The notes: a model not told the origin generated them from the letters alone. A DNA stretch of 64,000 bases from Mycolicibacterium rhodesiae NBB3 (GCF_000230895.2 NC_016604.1:1674001-1738000), one strand, 5' to 3'; positions 8,900 through 17,626 are shown, numbered from the stretch's first letter. Numbers and translations are program-made.

Positions 8900-10494
8900 T
8901 GGGATGCCTCTTGCAGGATCAGGATGTTGCGCACGAGGTTGCCGACATCCGGTGTGCCAAGACCGGTGACGAGGTCGTAGCCCGGCCCCGCATCGGCGAC
9001 GGCATTGCCGCCGAGAGTCACGTCGCGGAAAGCCGGTAGCGGTGCACCCGCCGCGATCCGGTAGAGCAGCGGGTTGAAATCACCGATCAGCCTGCCGCCG
9101 TTGGCCAGTAGGTACTGGTTCATCACCGCCGCCAGCCCGGCCCAGATCGGCGCCGACTGCGATGTGCCGCCACCGACCAGTTCGGTGCCTTTGAACACGA
9201 TGCGCACACCGGTGAACGGGTCGGCGACCGCAGCGACGTCGGGCGTCAGCCTGCGCTCGGAGTCGCGGTCGGGCATCACGCCGCGCTGCCATTGTGGACG
9301 CTCGAACAGGTTCGACACCCCGCCGCCGCTGCCCACCGACAGCGGCACGTCGAACCAGGCCTGTTCGGCAAGCCATCTGCCGTCGCTCTCGGTGGACAAC
9401 GTCGTCCCGCCGACGTCGGTCATCTCCGGCAGCGACGCGAGCGAGTCCAGCCCGATGTCGGCGTCACCCGGCGGAGACGACCAGTCATCACCGCCCTTGC
9501 ACTCGAGTCCGGCGAGGTCGCCGCTGGCGTTGAACGCCGAAGTGCCGTGCGTCTGCGCGCTCGCCAGTGCCGACCGTGCGGGCGCGAGATCGGCTGCGGT
9601 GATCAGCTTGTCGCACCCCCAGCCGATCGAGAAGCTCCACACCGCACCGGGATAGCGCCGGTCGGCCTCGGCGAACATCTCGCCGATCTTCTCGAACGTC
9701 CCGTCGCCGGACACCGTCTGCCTGGCGCTGAACACGACCTTGCGGGCGTCCGGTGCGACGGCGTGCGCGACCTCGAGGTCCATCGTGGTCTCACCGCGCG
9801 GCTCGTCCAGCTCGCCGCCCACCACCTCCGGGGTGAATTGCGGCAGACCGTATTTCGCGGAGAACGTGTCGAGATCGGATTGGTCGAACCCGTCGAAGGC
9901 GAAGAACACGATGGTGCTGCCCTTGCCCGTGTAACCGTCCGCGGCCAGCTGCGACCCGTTGTAAGTGTTCAGCAACGCGCTGGGCATCAGGCCCTTGTCC
10001 GGCACGTCGAGCGGCACGATTCCAGGCCGCGACTCGTGATGTGGCAGATACCCGAGGATCCGGCCCATCTCGGCGACCTCTGGACTCAGCGCCGCGGGAA
10101 TCGCGGGCTGTTGGGGCGACGCGTAGAACACCTGCCCGCGCTGACCGCGGTAGTCGTGCACCTCGACGTCGAACGCATCCGCCACCCGTTCCGCCGCGCC
10201 CTCCACGACGGCCCACGCCTCGCCCGGTTTCCACCTGACCGCCAGACCTTGACTGTGCGCCCAGTCGAAGACGCCCGCCGGACGGGCCGCCTCGTGCAGT
10301 GCGACGGTCAGCTGCGCATTGTCGTTGTGCGACGGTCCCAGGTCGGTCGAGCTCGCCAACAGATACGAATACGGCCCGTCGATGGTGTCACCCTCATCCG
10401 CGGCAGGAGGCGATGACGGCGTGCGCAGGTCCGCTACCAGCACGACAACACTGGCGGCGACCAGCGCCGCCACGCCCCACTGCCGCGCGTTCAC
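8896..10494 (-). CDS. S53-family (sedolisin/kumamolisin-like) serine protease
   Basis: This 532-residue exported endopeptidase has an N-terminal membrane segment or signal (residues 6-22), a pro-kumamolisin activation domain (about 40-150) and a sedolisin catalytic domain (about 170-525). The catalytic elements are complete: Glu235 and Asp239 in GETTMDLEVAH, Asp326 in NASGD, and Ser445 in GGGTSQSAP. The C-terminal calcium-site region (DVTLGGN ... YDLVTGLGTPD) is also present. Such enzymes are usually acid-active and autoprocessed. It is the first gene of a three-gene operon with two membrane proteins, which is unusual for this family. Confidence 0.92.
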   Translation of the reverse strand: MNARQWGVAALVAASVVVLVADLRTPSSPPAADEGDTIDGPYSYLLASSTDLGPSHNDNAQLTVALHEAARPAGVFDWAHSQGLAVRWKPGEAWAVVEGAAERVADAFDVEVHDYRGQRGQVFYASPQQPAIPAALSPEVAEMGRILGYLPHHESRPGIVPLDVPDKGLMPSALLNTYNGSQLAADGYTGKGSTIVFFAFDGFDQSDLDTFSAKYGLPQFTPEVVGGELDEPRGETTMDLEVAHAVAPDARKVVFSARQTVSGDGTFEKIGEMFAEADRRYPGAVWSFSIGWGCDKLITAADLAPARSALASAQTHGTSAFNASGDLAGLECKGGDDWSSPPGDADIGLDSLASLPEMTDVGGTTLSTESDGRWLAEQAWFDVPLSVGSGGGVSNLFERPQWQRGVMPDRDSERRLTPDVAAVADPFTGVRIVFKGTELVGGGTSQSAPIWAGLAAVMNQYLLANGGRLIGDFNPLLYRIAAGAPLPAFRDVTLGGNAVADAGPGYDLVTGLGTPDVGNLVRNILILQEASQ

Positions 10495-10530
10495 CCCAGC
10501 CAGCGTACGTGCGTGCGGCCCGACGGGCGG

Positions 10531-10794
10531 CTAGTTGTCTCCTGGCTCGGCGGTCGGTGCCGGCGGCGCGATGACCGTCGGAGAGAACGGGTTCGGTCCA
10601 CCGGGCTCCAGGCGAGGCGCCTTGTCCGTCGGGCTCGGCGGCGGTGCTGTCGTCGTGGTCGTCGTCGTGGTGGTCGTACTGGTCTCGGGCGCCTTCTCTT
10701 CTTCCTTGGCACACGACGCGGTGAGCATGACCATCACGGTGATCGCGGAGGCGCCCGCGACTGCTGCCACCCGACGAGCCAATACTGACGTCAT
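10531..10794 (-). CDS. Small Thr-rich lipoprotein, copy A
   Basis: The 87-residue protein has a lipoprotein signal ending in LTASC, so Cys28 should be lipidated. Then come the acidic KEEEKAPE stretch, a run of ten Thr residues and a Pro-rich end with the motif NPFSPTVIAP. It is clearly paralogous to the lipoprotein at 17801-18079: the signal, the CAKEEEKAPET block and the C-terminal motif are shared, and 32 bases at 10679-10710 are identical to 17885-17916. I chose the second ATG (10794) because it aligns with the start of the paralogue. The Thr run is a likely glycosylation target. Function unknown. Confidence 0.8.
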   Translation of the reverse strand: MTSVLARRVAAVAGASAITVMVMLTASCAKEEEKAPETSTTTTTTTTTTAPPPSPTDKAPRLEPGGPNPFSPTVIAPPAPTAEPGDN

Positions 10795-10892
10795 GGTTGG
10801 AGTCCTCACTGTCGGTGACTACTGCCAGCCTTTTCAAGATCAGTCCGGCCACGCCGAACTTTAGCCGAACACCGGAAAAGCCGCCCGCCGAA

Positions 10893-11252
10893 TCAGCTCT
10901 GCGCTTTGACCGCAGCCTTGGCTTGGCTCAGGGATGGATGCAGCGCCAGAATCTGGTCCAGCCCGGTCAATTCGATGGGCCGGCTGGTCGCCGGGCCGTC
11001 CGCAACCACCGCGAAGCCCGCCGTCCCGCTGACCTTCTCGTGAGTGGACACCAACGCCTGCAACCCCGCCGACGCGAGGAAGTCCACCGCCGACAGATCG
11101 ACGATCAGAGCCGAGGGCCGCTGCGTCAACGCGTCGGCGATGGCCAATTCGAAGGCCGGGATCGTGGCCAGATCTATCTCGCCCGTGACCGCGAGGACGG
11201 CGATGCCGTCGTCGTAGCTGACCGAAGTGCTGATCGGATCCTTGGGGGGCAC
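10893..11252 (-). CDS. STAS-domain anti-anti-sigma factor (RsbV-like)
   Basis: The 119-residue protein is a single STAS domain. The conserved phosphorylation loop DLSAVDFLASAGLQAL (about residues 61-76) retains Ser in the usual position, so it can be the target of an RsbW-like kinase. I chose the GTG at 11252, with AAGGA about six bases upstream, over a longer GTG start at 11285. It is divergent from the RsbR-like gene and belongs functionally to the same partner-switching cluster, whose last protein carries both a kinase and a phosphatase module but no STAS domain of its own. Confidence 0.9.
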   Translation of the reverse strand: MPPKDPISTSVSYDDGIAVLAVTGEIDLATIPAFELAIADALTQRPSALIVDLSAVDFLASAGLQALVSTHEKVSGTAGFAVVADGPATSRPIELTGLDQILALHPSLSQAKAAVKAQS

Positions 11253-11399
11253 GGCCGTCCTTAAGTCAGCGCCGCAACTGGTCACGGCAGTGCGGTGAGC
11301 TTAGCCTGTTGCGGCCGCGCGACAGATCGTTGCTTCGATACCGCCGCCATGGACTTGGCGACTAGGGTCGAAACAGCCGTGGAAAGCCGGGAGGATGCC

Positions 11400-12323
11400 T
11401 TGTCCGAGCACATGTCCGATCCGACAAACTTGGCCAGCGTCGACGTGGCCACGTCGCCACCGGTGGTGCCCACCGCTATCTCGTCCGAGGGGCTGCTCCC
11501 GCAGCTGGTCGAGCATCTGCGGCAGAATCGCACCGCGCTGCGTGAGGAATGGGCGCGCAGGATCACCGAGGCCGAGCTGCTCACCGCGATGTCTCCGGAG
11601 GAAATCTTCTCCGAGGCGACCACGGTGTACGACAGCTACGTCGAGGTGCTCGAGACGGGCAGCGTGGAGGCGCTGCAGGACTACGCCCGCGACCTGTCCG
11701 AGCGCATCATCCCGCGCGGTGTGGAGACCAATGAGGTGGTCGGCATCGTGCTGCTGCTGCGCGACGTGCTGGCCCGCTCCCTGTTCGAGAAATACCAAAC
11801 CGACTTCGAACTGCTCAACCGGGTGCTCGACGCCTACGAGCCGGCGGCCAACCGCATCGCCAACACGGTGGCGGTCGGCTTCGTGCAGGAACGCGAGCGC
11901 ATCATCCGCCAACAGCAGGAAGCGATCCGCGAGCTGTCGACGCCCGTGCTCCAGGTGCGAGAGCAGCTGCTGATTCTCCCCATCATCGGCGTCCTTGACA
12001 GCCAACGCGCACGGCAGGTCACCGAACAGCTGCTGCGCGCCATCCGGGCCAACCGCGCGAAGGTCGTGGTCATCGACATCACCGGTGTGCCCACCATCGA
12101 CTCCACGGTGGCCAACCACCTCGTGCAGACCGTCGACGCGTCCGGCCTGATGGGTGCCAGCGTCATCATCACCGGGCTGTCCTCCGAGATCGCGCTGACC
12201 CTGGTGACGATCGGCCTCGACCTGTCGAAGATGAACGCCGTCGGCGACCTGCAGGGCGGCATCGAGGAAGCCGAACGTCTGCTGGGCTACGAAGTCAGCC
12301 GCACCGGCGAGCAGCCCGGATAG
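11400..12323 (+). CDS. rsbR: RsbR-like stressosome protein (N-terminal sensor plus STAS)
   Basis: The product has a helical N-terminal domain of the RsbRD_N type (LLPQLVEHLRQNRTALREEW onwards) and a C-terminal STAS domain. The STAS domain resembles B. subtilis RsbRA, where two Thr residues are phosphorylated by RsbT. Here the first site is in GVPTIDSTVANH (Ser or Thr) and the second in EIALTLVTIGLD (Thr), so both remain phosphorylatable. The start is uncertain: TTG 11400 has GGGAGGA four bases upstream, ATG 11349 and ATG 11412 are alternatives. It opens a run of five tightly spaced genes. Confidence 0.88.
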   Translation: MSEHMSDPTNLASVDVATSPPVVPTAISSEGLLPQLVEHLRQNRTALREEWARRITEAELLTAMSPEEIFSEATTVYDSYVEVLETGSVEALQDYARDLSERIIPRGVETNEVVGIVLLLRDVLARSLFEKYQTDFELLNRVLDAYEPAANRIANTVAVGFVQERERIIRQQQEAIRELSTPVLQVREQLLILPIIGVLDSQRARQVTEQLLRAIRANRAKVVVIDITGVPTIDSTVANHLVQTVDASGLMGASVIITGLSSEIALTLVTIGLDLSKMNAVGDLQGGIEEAERLLGYEVSRTGEQPG

Positions 12324-12335
12324 TCCGCGAGTTTC

Positions 12336-12725
12336 ATGCCAGTACCGATCCTCAAGCAGGGCACGATCCTCATCGCCTCGGTGCAGGCCGCGCTGTCGGA
12401 TTCGGATACCGAGCAGCTGCGGCACGACCTGATGGAGCGCGTGAGCCGGTTCCGTGCGCACGGCATCATCGTCGACGTGACCGCGATCGACGTGATGGAT
12501 TCCTTTGCGGCACGGTCATTGCGGACGATCGCGCACATGACCCGGCTGCGCGGTGCGGACACCGTGATCGTCGGTCTACAGCCCGAAGTCGCGTTCGCGA
12601 TGGTTCAGCTGGGTCTGGCCTTCGACGACATGCACACCGCGCTGGACCTGGAAGAGGGTCTCGCCCTGCTGAATCGAAAGCTCGACGATCGGAAACCGGC
12701 GATCGGACTCGACGGTGCCGACTGA
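12336..12725 (+). CDS. rsbS: RsbS-like STAS scaffold protein
   Basis: The 129-residue protein is a single STAS domain with the RsbS signature: VTAIDVMDSFAARSL contains the Ser that is phosphorylated by RsbT in B. subtilis (Ser59). By family knowledge RsbS co-assembles with RsbR into the stressosome and holds RsbT until it is phosphorylated. The gene follows rsbR by 12 bases and overlaps rsbT by 11 bases, which is the classic rsbR-rsbS-rsbT order. Confidence 0.92.
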   Translation: MPVPILKQGTILIASVQAALSDSDTEQLRHDLMERVSRFRAHGIIVDVTAIDVMDSFAARSLRTIAHMTRLRGADTVIVGLQPEVAFAMVQLGLAFDDMHTALDLEEGLALLNRKLDDRKPAIGLDGAD

Positions 12726-13125
12726 CTTCGTGGTCGACATCACCAAGCCCGACGACATCGTCACCGCGCGCCAAGCCGGGCACGAACTCGCCCGGCAACT
12801 CGGCTTCTCGTTGACCGACGTGACGATGATCGCGACCGCGATCTCCGAAATCGCCCGCAACATAACCAGTTACGCCGGCCGGGGCGAAGTGAGCGTCGGA
12901 GTTCAGCTGCGGGACGGTAGGCGGGCGCTGGTGGTGCGGGCCGAAGACGACGGCCCTGGCATCGCCGACGTGGAGCGCGCACTGGACGACGGCTACTCCA
13001 CCGGACGCGGACTAGGGCTCGGACTGCCCGGTGCGCGCAGGTTGATGGACCGGTTGCACATCGAATCGGAGGTCGGCAAGGGCACCGTCATCGAGATGTG
13101 GAAGTGGATTCCCGAAAGTGTTTAG
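12715..13125 (+). CDS. rsbT: RsbT-like serine/threonine kinase (switch protein)
   Basis: The 136-residue protein is a GHKL-type ATPase. The N box is SEIARNITSYAG, the G1 box is EDDGPGI and the G2 box GRGLGLGLPGARRLMDRL, all complete. In known systems RsbT phosphorylates RsbR and RsbS, is released and then activates the RsbU phosphatase by binding its N-terminal domain. The start is a GTG inside the end of rsbS. The 3' end overlaps the next gene by 8 bases. Confidence 0.93.
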   Translation: MPTDFVVDITKPDDIVTARQAGHELARQLGFSLTDVTMIATAISEIARNITSYAGRGEVSVGVQLRDGRRALVVRAEDDGPGIADVERALDDGYSTGRGLGLGLPGARRLMDRLHIESEVGKGTVIEMWKWIPESV

Positions 13126-13741
13126 ACATGGCAGATTCGGGCCGATCGAATGGGCCGCGGTGCGCAGGCCGCGACCGGGGGAACACGTGTGCGGCGACCA
13201 TCCGATCGCGCTCGAGGTGGGCGACGGTGCAGCGCTGTTCGGGGTGATCGACGGCCTGGGCCACGGAGAGGCCGCGGCCGAGGCTGCGCAGCGGGCGGCA
13301 GAGGTCATCGAGGAGAACCGTGCGGCGCCACTGGACGTGATGATGACCCGCTGCCACCTCGAGTTGACCGAAACCCGCGGTGTGGCAATGACTCTGGCGC
13401 GGGTCGACTTCCGCGCCGATGCGCTGCGCTGGATCGGTGTCGGCAACGTGACCGCCGATCTGGTCGCCAAACACCCAGCTGGAGTTGCGGTTCGATCCTC
13501 GGCACTGCTCGCCGCCGGCATCGTCGGATATCGGATGCCGCAAACCTTGTCGACCAATCAGGTGCCGATCACACCCGGGGACCTGTTGATCATCTCCAGC
13601 GACGGTATCGATGAACATCATCTGGACAGCATCGACTTCGCCGCGCACGCAACGACGATCGCCGAACAGCTCGTCGGCCGGCACGGCAGGGAGACCGACG
13701 ACGCGCTGGTGCTGGCCGCGCGACATCGAGGTATCTCATGA
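13118..13741 (+). CDS. rsbX: RsbX-like PP2C phosphatase
   Basis: The 207-residue protein is a minimal SpoIIE/PP2C phosphatase with metal-binding motifs DGLGHGEAA near the start and SSDGIDEH and ETDDALVL near the end. RsbX resets the stressosome by removing the phosphates that RsbT placed on RsbR and RsbS; the position right after rsbT supports this. It starts at a GTG inside the end of rsbT and its stop overlaps the ATG of the next gene (ATGA), so translation is coupled on both sides. Confidence 0.88.
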   Translation: MFRHGRFGPIEWAAVRRPRPGEHVCGDHPIALEVGDGAALFGVIDGLGHGEAAAEAAQRAAEVIEENRAAPLDVMMTRCHLELTETRGVAMTLARVDFRADALRWIGVGNVTADLVAKHPAGVAVRSSALLAAGIVGYRMPQTLSTNQVPITPGDLLIISSDGIDEHHLDSIDFAAHATTIAEQLVGRHGRETDDALVLAARHRGIS

Positions 13742-15957
13742 CCGTTGATGTGGGCGGCGGAGACTTCTTCGTGCAGTACCGCGAGGCGCTGAGGACATTC
13801 GTGCGGTCCAAGGACGAGGCCAGCCTGGCCGTCGGGCACGAACTCGGCCGCCGCGCGCTCAGCGACCGAATGAGCATGCTCGACATCATCGAGAACCACT
13901 CGCGGCTGGTCGATGACATGGGGTTGAGCACGGCCGACGATTCCGCCGCGGCTCTGCAGTTCCTGCTCCAGACGCTGGCTGCACTCGACGTCGCCACCCG
14001 TGGATTCCTGGACGGCACAAGGCGTTACGAGCAGCAGCGCGCGCGAGCCGAGGATCTCGCCGATCGCGACGAGTTCCGCGATGCGCTGGTGAACTCGCTG
14101 CAGGAGGGCTTCTACGTCGCCGACCACACCGGGGCGATCGTCGAGATCAACGATGCGTTCGTCGACATCACCGGCTACGGCCACGACGGCCTGCCGTACC
14201 GGCCGCCCTACCCGTGGGTCACCGACGAATCCACCACCAACCAAAGATTGTCCGCGCTCAGAGAAGAGGGCTCGATCACCGCCGACACCGCGATCCGTCA
14301 TCGCGACGGGACCGTTCGATGGGTGGCGATCAGCATCAACGCCGTCACGGAACAACGCACCGACTACCACGCCTACGTCGGCACCATCCGCGACGTGACC
14401 GCCACCCATGCGGTGGTTGAGCGCGAGCGGGCGGTGGCACGGTTGGCCACCGCGATGAGCCTGGCGAAGGACGTCGACGAGGTGTTGTCCGCGGGCCTGG
14501 CGCAGTCACGCTCGCGGCTTGACACCAGGCGGCTGATGGCGGTCGTGTGGCCACAAGGCGAGGGCGACCCCGTAGTCCATGTGGCTGGCGAGCCCATGGT
14601 GTCGAACTGGCTTGACCTCGACGAGGATTGGCGGCGCACATTCGACGATGCCCGCGACTGGCTGCCGCTGACGGTGACACCGGTCGGCGCCGTGCCAACC
14701 ACGGGGACGACGCGCGGGTTCGTCGCCGTGCTGTCGGGCGCGCGCGACGTGGTCGTATGCCTCGAGCATCGCGTTCCGCGCGCGGTCAGTGCCGAGGACC
14801 GTCAACTCGCGATGGCGCTGTTCGGGCATATCAGCCTCGCCATGCAGCATGTCCGTCAGCTCGAGATTGCGCGCGAGACGTCGCTGACGCTGCAGCGTTC
14901 CCTGCTTCCTGTCAGCACGCTGCCCGCCGGCTGTGCAGTGCGGTATGAGCCCGCGGTGTCCCCGCTGGAGATCGGCGGTGACTTCTACGACGTTCTTCCT
15001 GTTGGCGGCAACCGCATCGGCATCATCGTCGGCGACTGCGTTGGCCGTGGCCTGTCCGCCGCCGCGGTGATGGGTCAGCTACGCGCGTCGACGCGCGCGC
15101 TGTTGCTCACCGGCGCCGAACCTGCCAAGGTGCTCGAACATCTCGACGCGGTGGCCGAGTTCATTCCAGATGCGTTCTGCGCCACGGTCTTCGTGGCAAT
15201 CGCCGATATGAACACGCAAACCTTGCACTACAGCAGCGCGGGGCATGTACCACCGGTGTTCGCCACCGGCGAGGCGTATCCCGAGCTGCTGACGGACGGC
15301 CATTCGGTGCCGTTGGCAGTGCACCGCAGGGAGCCGCGGCCCCAGGCCACTCGCCCGATGTCGGCGGGTTCCACCCTGCTGCTGTACACCGACGGCCTTG
15401 TCGAACGACGCGACCGATCCATCGACGAACAGATCGATCGGGTCGCCCAGGTGGTGTCCGACACCGCCGAGCTGCCGGTCGATTCGGTCGCCGATGAGAT
15501 CCTGACCAGACTTGCGCCGGCGGCCGGATACGACGACGATGTCGCGATTGTGGTGTATCGGTGCCCCCCGAGGCCATTGCTGATCGACACGGACGCGGCC
15601 CCGCGGAGGTTGAGCGACGTCAGGCACCGGGTGTCTGAGTGGCTGGACGCCAACGGTATCGGCGAACCGCTCGCGGACGACATCATCCTGGTGGTCAACG
15701 AGGCGTCCTCGAATTGCGTCGAACACGCCTACCGGGGACATGACGCGGGACGTATGCGCATCGAGGCCGAGGTGCTCGGCGACCAGGTGCGGTTCTGCGT
15801 CGTCGACTCGGGTTCGTGGAAGGTACCGCCGGCAGATCCCGGCACCCGCGGTCGTGGCCTGCTGCTCATCAGCAAGATCAGCGACGAGGTTGCGGTCAGT
15901 GGAACCGACGACGGCACCTCGGTTGAGATGACGTTCCGACTGCCTTCAGACGGCTAG
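13738..15957 (+). CDS. RsbU_N-PAS-GAF-PP2C-HATPase fusion (phosphatase plus anti-sigma-type kinase)
   Basis: This 739-residue regulator joins, in order, an RsbU_N-like RsbT-binding domain (about 10-95), a PAS domain (about 112-225), a GAF-like region (about 230-370), a SpoIIE/PP2C phosphatase (about 385-608) and an RsbW-like HATPase (about 615-735). The PP2C metal motifs are all present: GGDFYD (413-418), GDCVGRG (432-438), TDGL (551-554) and DDVA (600-603). The kinase has N box NEASSN (654-659) and G2 box GRGLLLI; its G1 box DSG (690-692) is shorter than the usual DxGxG. M. tuberculosis Rv1364c has a related layout but ends with its own STAS domain, which here is a separate divergent gene. 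Confidence 0.92.
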   Translation: MTVDVGGGDFFVQYREALRTFVRSKDEASLAVGHELGRRALSDRMSMLDIIENHSRLVDDMGLSTADDSAAALQFLLQTLAALDVATRGFLDGTRRYEQQRARAEDLADRDEFRDALVNSLQEGFYVADHTGAIVEINDAFVDITGYGHDGLPYRPPYPWVTDESTTNQRLSALREEGSITADTAIRHRDGTVRWVAISINAVTEQRTDYHAYVGTIRDVTATHAVVERERAVARLATAMSLAKDVDEVLSAGLAQSRSRLDTRRLMAVVWPQGEGDPVVHVAGEPMVSNWLDLDEDWRRTFDDARDWLPLTVTPVGAVPTTGTTRGFVAVLSGARDVVVCLEHRVPRAVSAEDRQLAMALFGHISLAMQHVRQLEIARETSLTLQRSLLPVSTLPAGCAVRYEPAVSPLEIGGDFYDVLPVGGNRIGIIVGDCVGRGLSAAAVMGQLRASTRALLLTGAEPAKVLEHLDAVAEFIPDAFCATVFVAIADMNTQTLHYSSAGHVPPVFATGEAYPELLTDGHSVPLAVHRREPRPQATRPMSAGSTLLLYTDGLVERRDRSIDEQIDRVAQVVSDTAELPVDSVADEILTRLAPAAGYDDDVAIVVYRCPPRPLLIDTDAAPRRLSDVRHRVSEWLDANGIGEPLADDIILVVNEASSNCVEHAYRGHDAGRMRIEAEVLGDQVRFCVVDSGSWKVPPADPGTRGRGLLLISKISDEVAVSGTDDGTSVEMTFRLPSDG

Positions 15958-16859
15958 CGTTCCGGCTTCGCCGCGGAGGTCCTCATGCTGGCCTCGAGTT
16001 CGGCTTCCAGCGCGCCCTCTTCGCGTCCCAGCGCCGCCGTCGCGGCCGCCATCGCCACGAGCGCGATAGTGATCGCCACGGCTTTGAGGCCGTTGACCGT
16101 CATGTGCTCACCCAGCACGACCGCGCCGAGCACCACAGCGACGACCGGCTCGAGCACCAGCATCGTCGGCACCGACGTCTGCAGTGAACCCGCATGGAAC
16201 GCCGACTGCTGCAACAGCACCGCCACGACTCCGATCAGCACGAGCAGGTACGGCGCCGGGGTGCTGAGGACGGCGCGAGGGCCGTCGTGGGTCAGCATGT
16301 GCATCACCAGCTTGGTGAGCATCGCGACGACACCGAACAACACACCCACGGCCACGGCGAGAAGCACCGCTCGTCGCCAGCCGGGGTTGCGGATCGCAAC
16401 GACGACGCACAGCGCCACCGCGACGATGCACACCACGGCGACGATTGCCGTCAACGGCACCGAGGCCTCGTAATCACCGGCGCTGGTCTTGGCCAACAGC
16501 ACGAACACGGCCAGCGACGCGGTGAGCACCAGCGCCCACAGCCACTCACCGCGGGTGACCCCGCGGTTGGCCAGGCGTGCGCTTAGCGGCAACGCGAACA
16601 GTAGGGCCGAGACGAGGATCGGCTGGACCAGGAGCAGCGAGCCGTAGGCCAGCGCGAGCGCCTGGAAGACGAAGCCCAGCACCGCCGCCGCGGTGCCACC
16701 CCACCACAGCGGTCTGCGGATCAGCGTCAGCACCATCGTCGGGCTGACCCCTTTGTCTTCGGGGACGTCCATGGTCGCGCGCTGTCGCACCACGATGCCG
16801 ATGGCCAGGAAGAGCGCAGCGAGGAAGGCGAACAGTATCGCCAAACCATGGCCTACCAA
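15954..16859 (-). CDS. DMT-superfamily membrane transporter
   Basis: The 301-residue protein has about ten hydrophobic helices arranged as two five-helix halves, the pattern of drug/metabolite (EamA-like) transporters. The C-terminal half contains the conserved LEPVVAVVLGAVVLGEHMT segment. The start is a TTG at 16859, preceded by GAGGAG nine bases upstream; there is no better ATG. The C-terminal tail is charged and cytoplasmic. It converges on the regulator gene with a 4-base overlap of stops. The substrate is unknown. Confidence 0.85.
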   Translation of the reverse strand: MVGHGLAILFAFLAALFLAIGIVVRQRATMDVPEDKGVSPTMVLTLIRRPLWWGGTAAAVLGFVFQALALAYGSLLLVQPILVSALLFALPLSARLANRGVTRGEWLWALVLTASLAVFVLLAKTSAGDYEASVPLTAIVAVVCIVAVALCVVVAIRNPGWRRAVLLAVAVGVLFGVVAMLTKLVMHMLTHDGPRAVLSTPAPYLLVLIGVVAVLLQQSAFHAGSLQTSVPTMLVLEPVVAVVLGAVVLGEHMTVNGLKAVAITIALVAMAAATAALGREEGALEAELEASMRTSAAKPER

Positions 16860-17006
16860 GGGGGATCAGCTCCTCATGAACGTGACCGACCACGGCCGGC
16901 CCATCGGTACAAGAACAACATATGGGCGGCCGACCGCTTCGCCGACAGCGCCCCCTCGATCGTCGATCGAGGTTTGGCCGGCGCTCGAGTGGGCATTAAT
17001 CCGGGC

Positions 17007-17351
17007 ATGAATCTGCGATGGTTGGTCGTGCTGGCGGGGGCAATTGTGTTGGTCGTCGGCGTCATCGGTCTGCTTGTTCCGGTGTCCGTCGCCGGTCCCG
17101 AGGGGCAGAGCATCGGATGCGGAAACGCGATCGCGGCGGACGACTCCGCAGCCCGCGAGGCGGACGGCAACAATCCGGTGAACCTGCCGATCCTCAACGA
17201 AGTGATACCTCACACCGACTATGTCGCGCAGTGCGCGTCGGCCGTGTCGGAGCGGCGCACATGGTCGATTCCGGTGGCAATCGTCGGCCTCGTGGTGGTC
17301 GCCGGCGGGTTCGTCGTCGGCGGGCGGACGGGCCGCGCCCGCGCGGCCTAA
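17007..17351 (+). CDS. Small two-helix membrane protein
   Basis: The 114-residue protein has one helix at the N-terminus (about 4-28), an extracytoplasmic loop with two Cys residues (SIGCGN and VAQCAS, which could pair) and a second helix (about 86-106) followed by a short basic tail. I do not recognise the family. The ATG at 17007 starts exactly at the first helix; the upstream open frame has no coding character. It ends tail-to-tail with the next gene, overlapping by 4 bases. Confidence 0.72.
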   Translation: MNLRWLVVLAGAIVLVVGVIGLLVPVSVAGPEGQSIGCGNAIAADDSAAREADGNNPVNLPILNEVIPHTDYVAQCASAVSERRTWSIPVAIVGLVVVAGGFVVGGRTGRARAA

Positions 17352-17626
17352 CCGGCTTCGCTGACAGAAACCACATGGAGGCGCCCAGCGTGGGGCGCCT
17401 CGGACGGCGCGATCTTGTCGTTGACGCCTGCGACTGCGGCGTCGACGCGATCCACCGCCCGGTCGCACAGCCCACGGACCTTGTCGCCGGCCGCGTCGAC
17501 GTCGTCGGCTGCACTGCGGAGATAGGCCCGCACGTTGAGGCGCAGCTGCTCGCCTTTCGCCCTCAACCGGCGCCGCAGCCGTTCGTCGACCTCGACGGTG
17601 ATGTAAGGCAGCACCCGAAGCTTCAT
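17348..17626 (-). CDS. Hypothetical basic helical protein
   Basis: The 92-residue protein begins MKLRVLPYITVEVDERLRRR, a short strand followed by a highly basic helix, which is the pattern of small ribbon-helix-helix-like proteins. The rest is helical with an alternating acidic/basic pattern. The family is not recognised with certainty; a DNA-binding or antitoxin-like role is possible but not supported by a partner gene. The ATG at 17626 is preferred because the upstream frame to 17782 lies in an AT-rich promoter region. Confidence 0.6.
   Translation of the reverse strand: MKLRVLPYITVEVDERLRRRLRAKGEQLRLNVRAYLRSAADDVDAAGDKVRGLCDRAVDRVDAAVAGVNDKIAPSEAPHAGRLHVVSVSEAG
17378..17401. terminator. 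GC-rich hairpin, possible bidirectional terminator
   Basis: A perfect 8-bp inverted repeat (GAGGCGCC at 17378-17385 and GGCGCCTC at 17394-17401) with an 8-base loop lies 27 bases after the stop of the small membrane protein gene and inside the 3' end of the convergent gene. There is no T-tract, as is common for mycobacterial intrinsic terminators. It could end transcripts from the plus strand. Confidence 0.45.

Noticed and set aside
11301..12461. Minus-strand frame (386 codons) across the rsbR-like gene
   Set aside because: It is an antisense shadow; the plus strand gives clear STAS domains.
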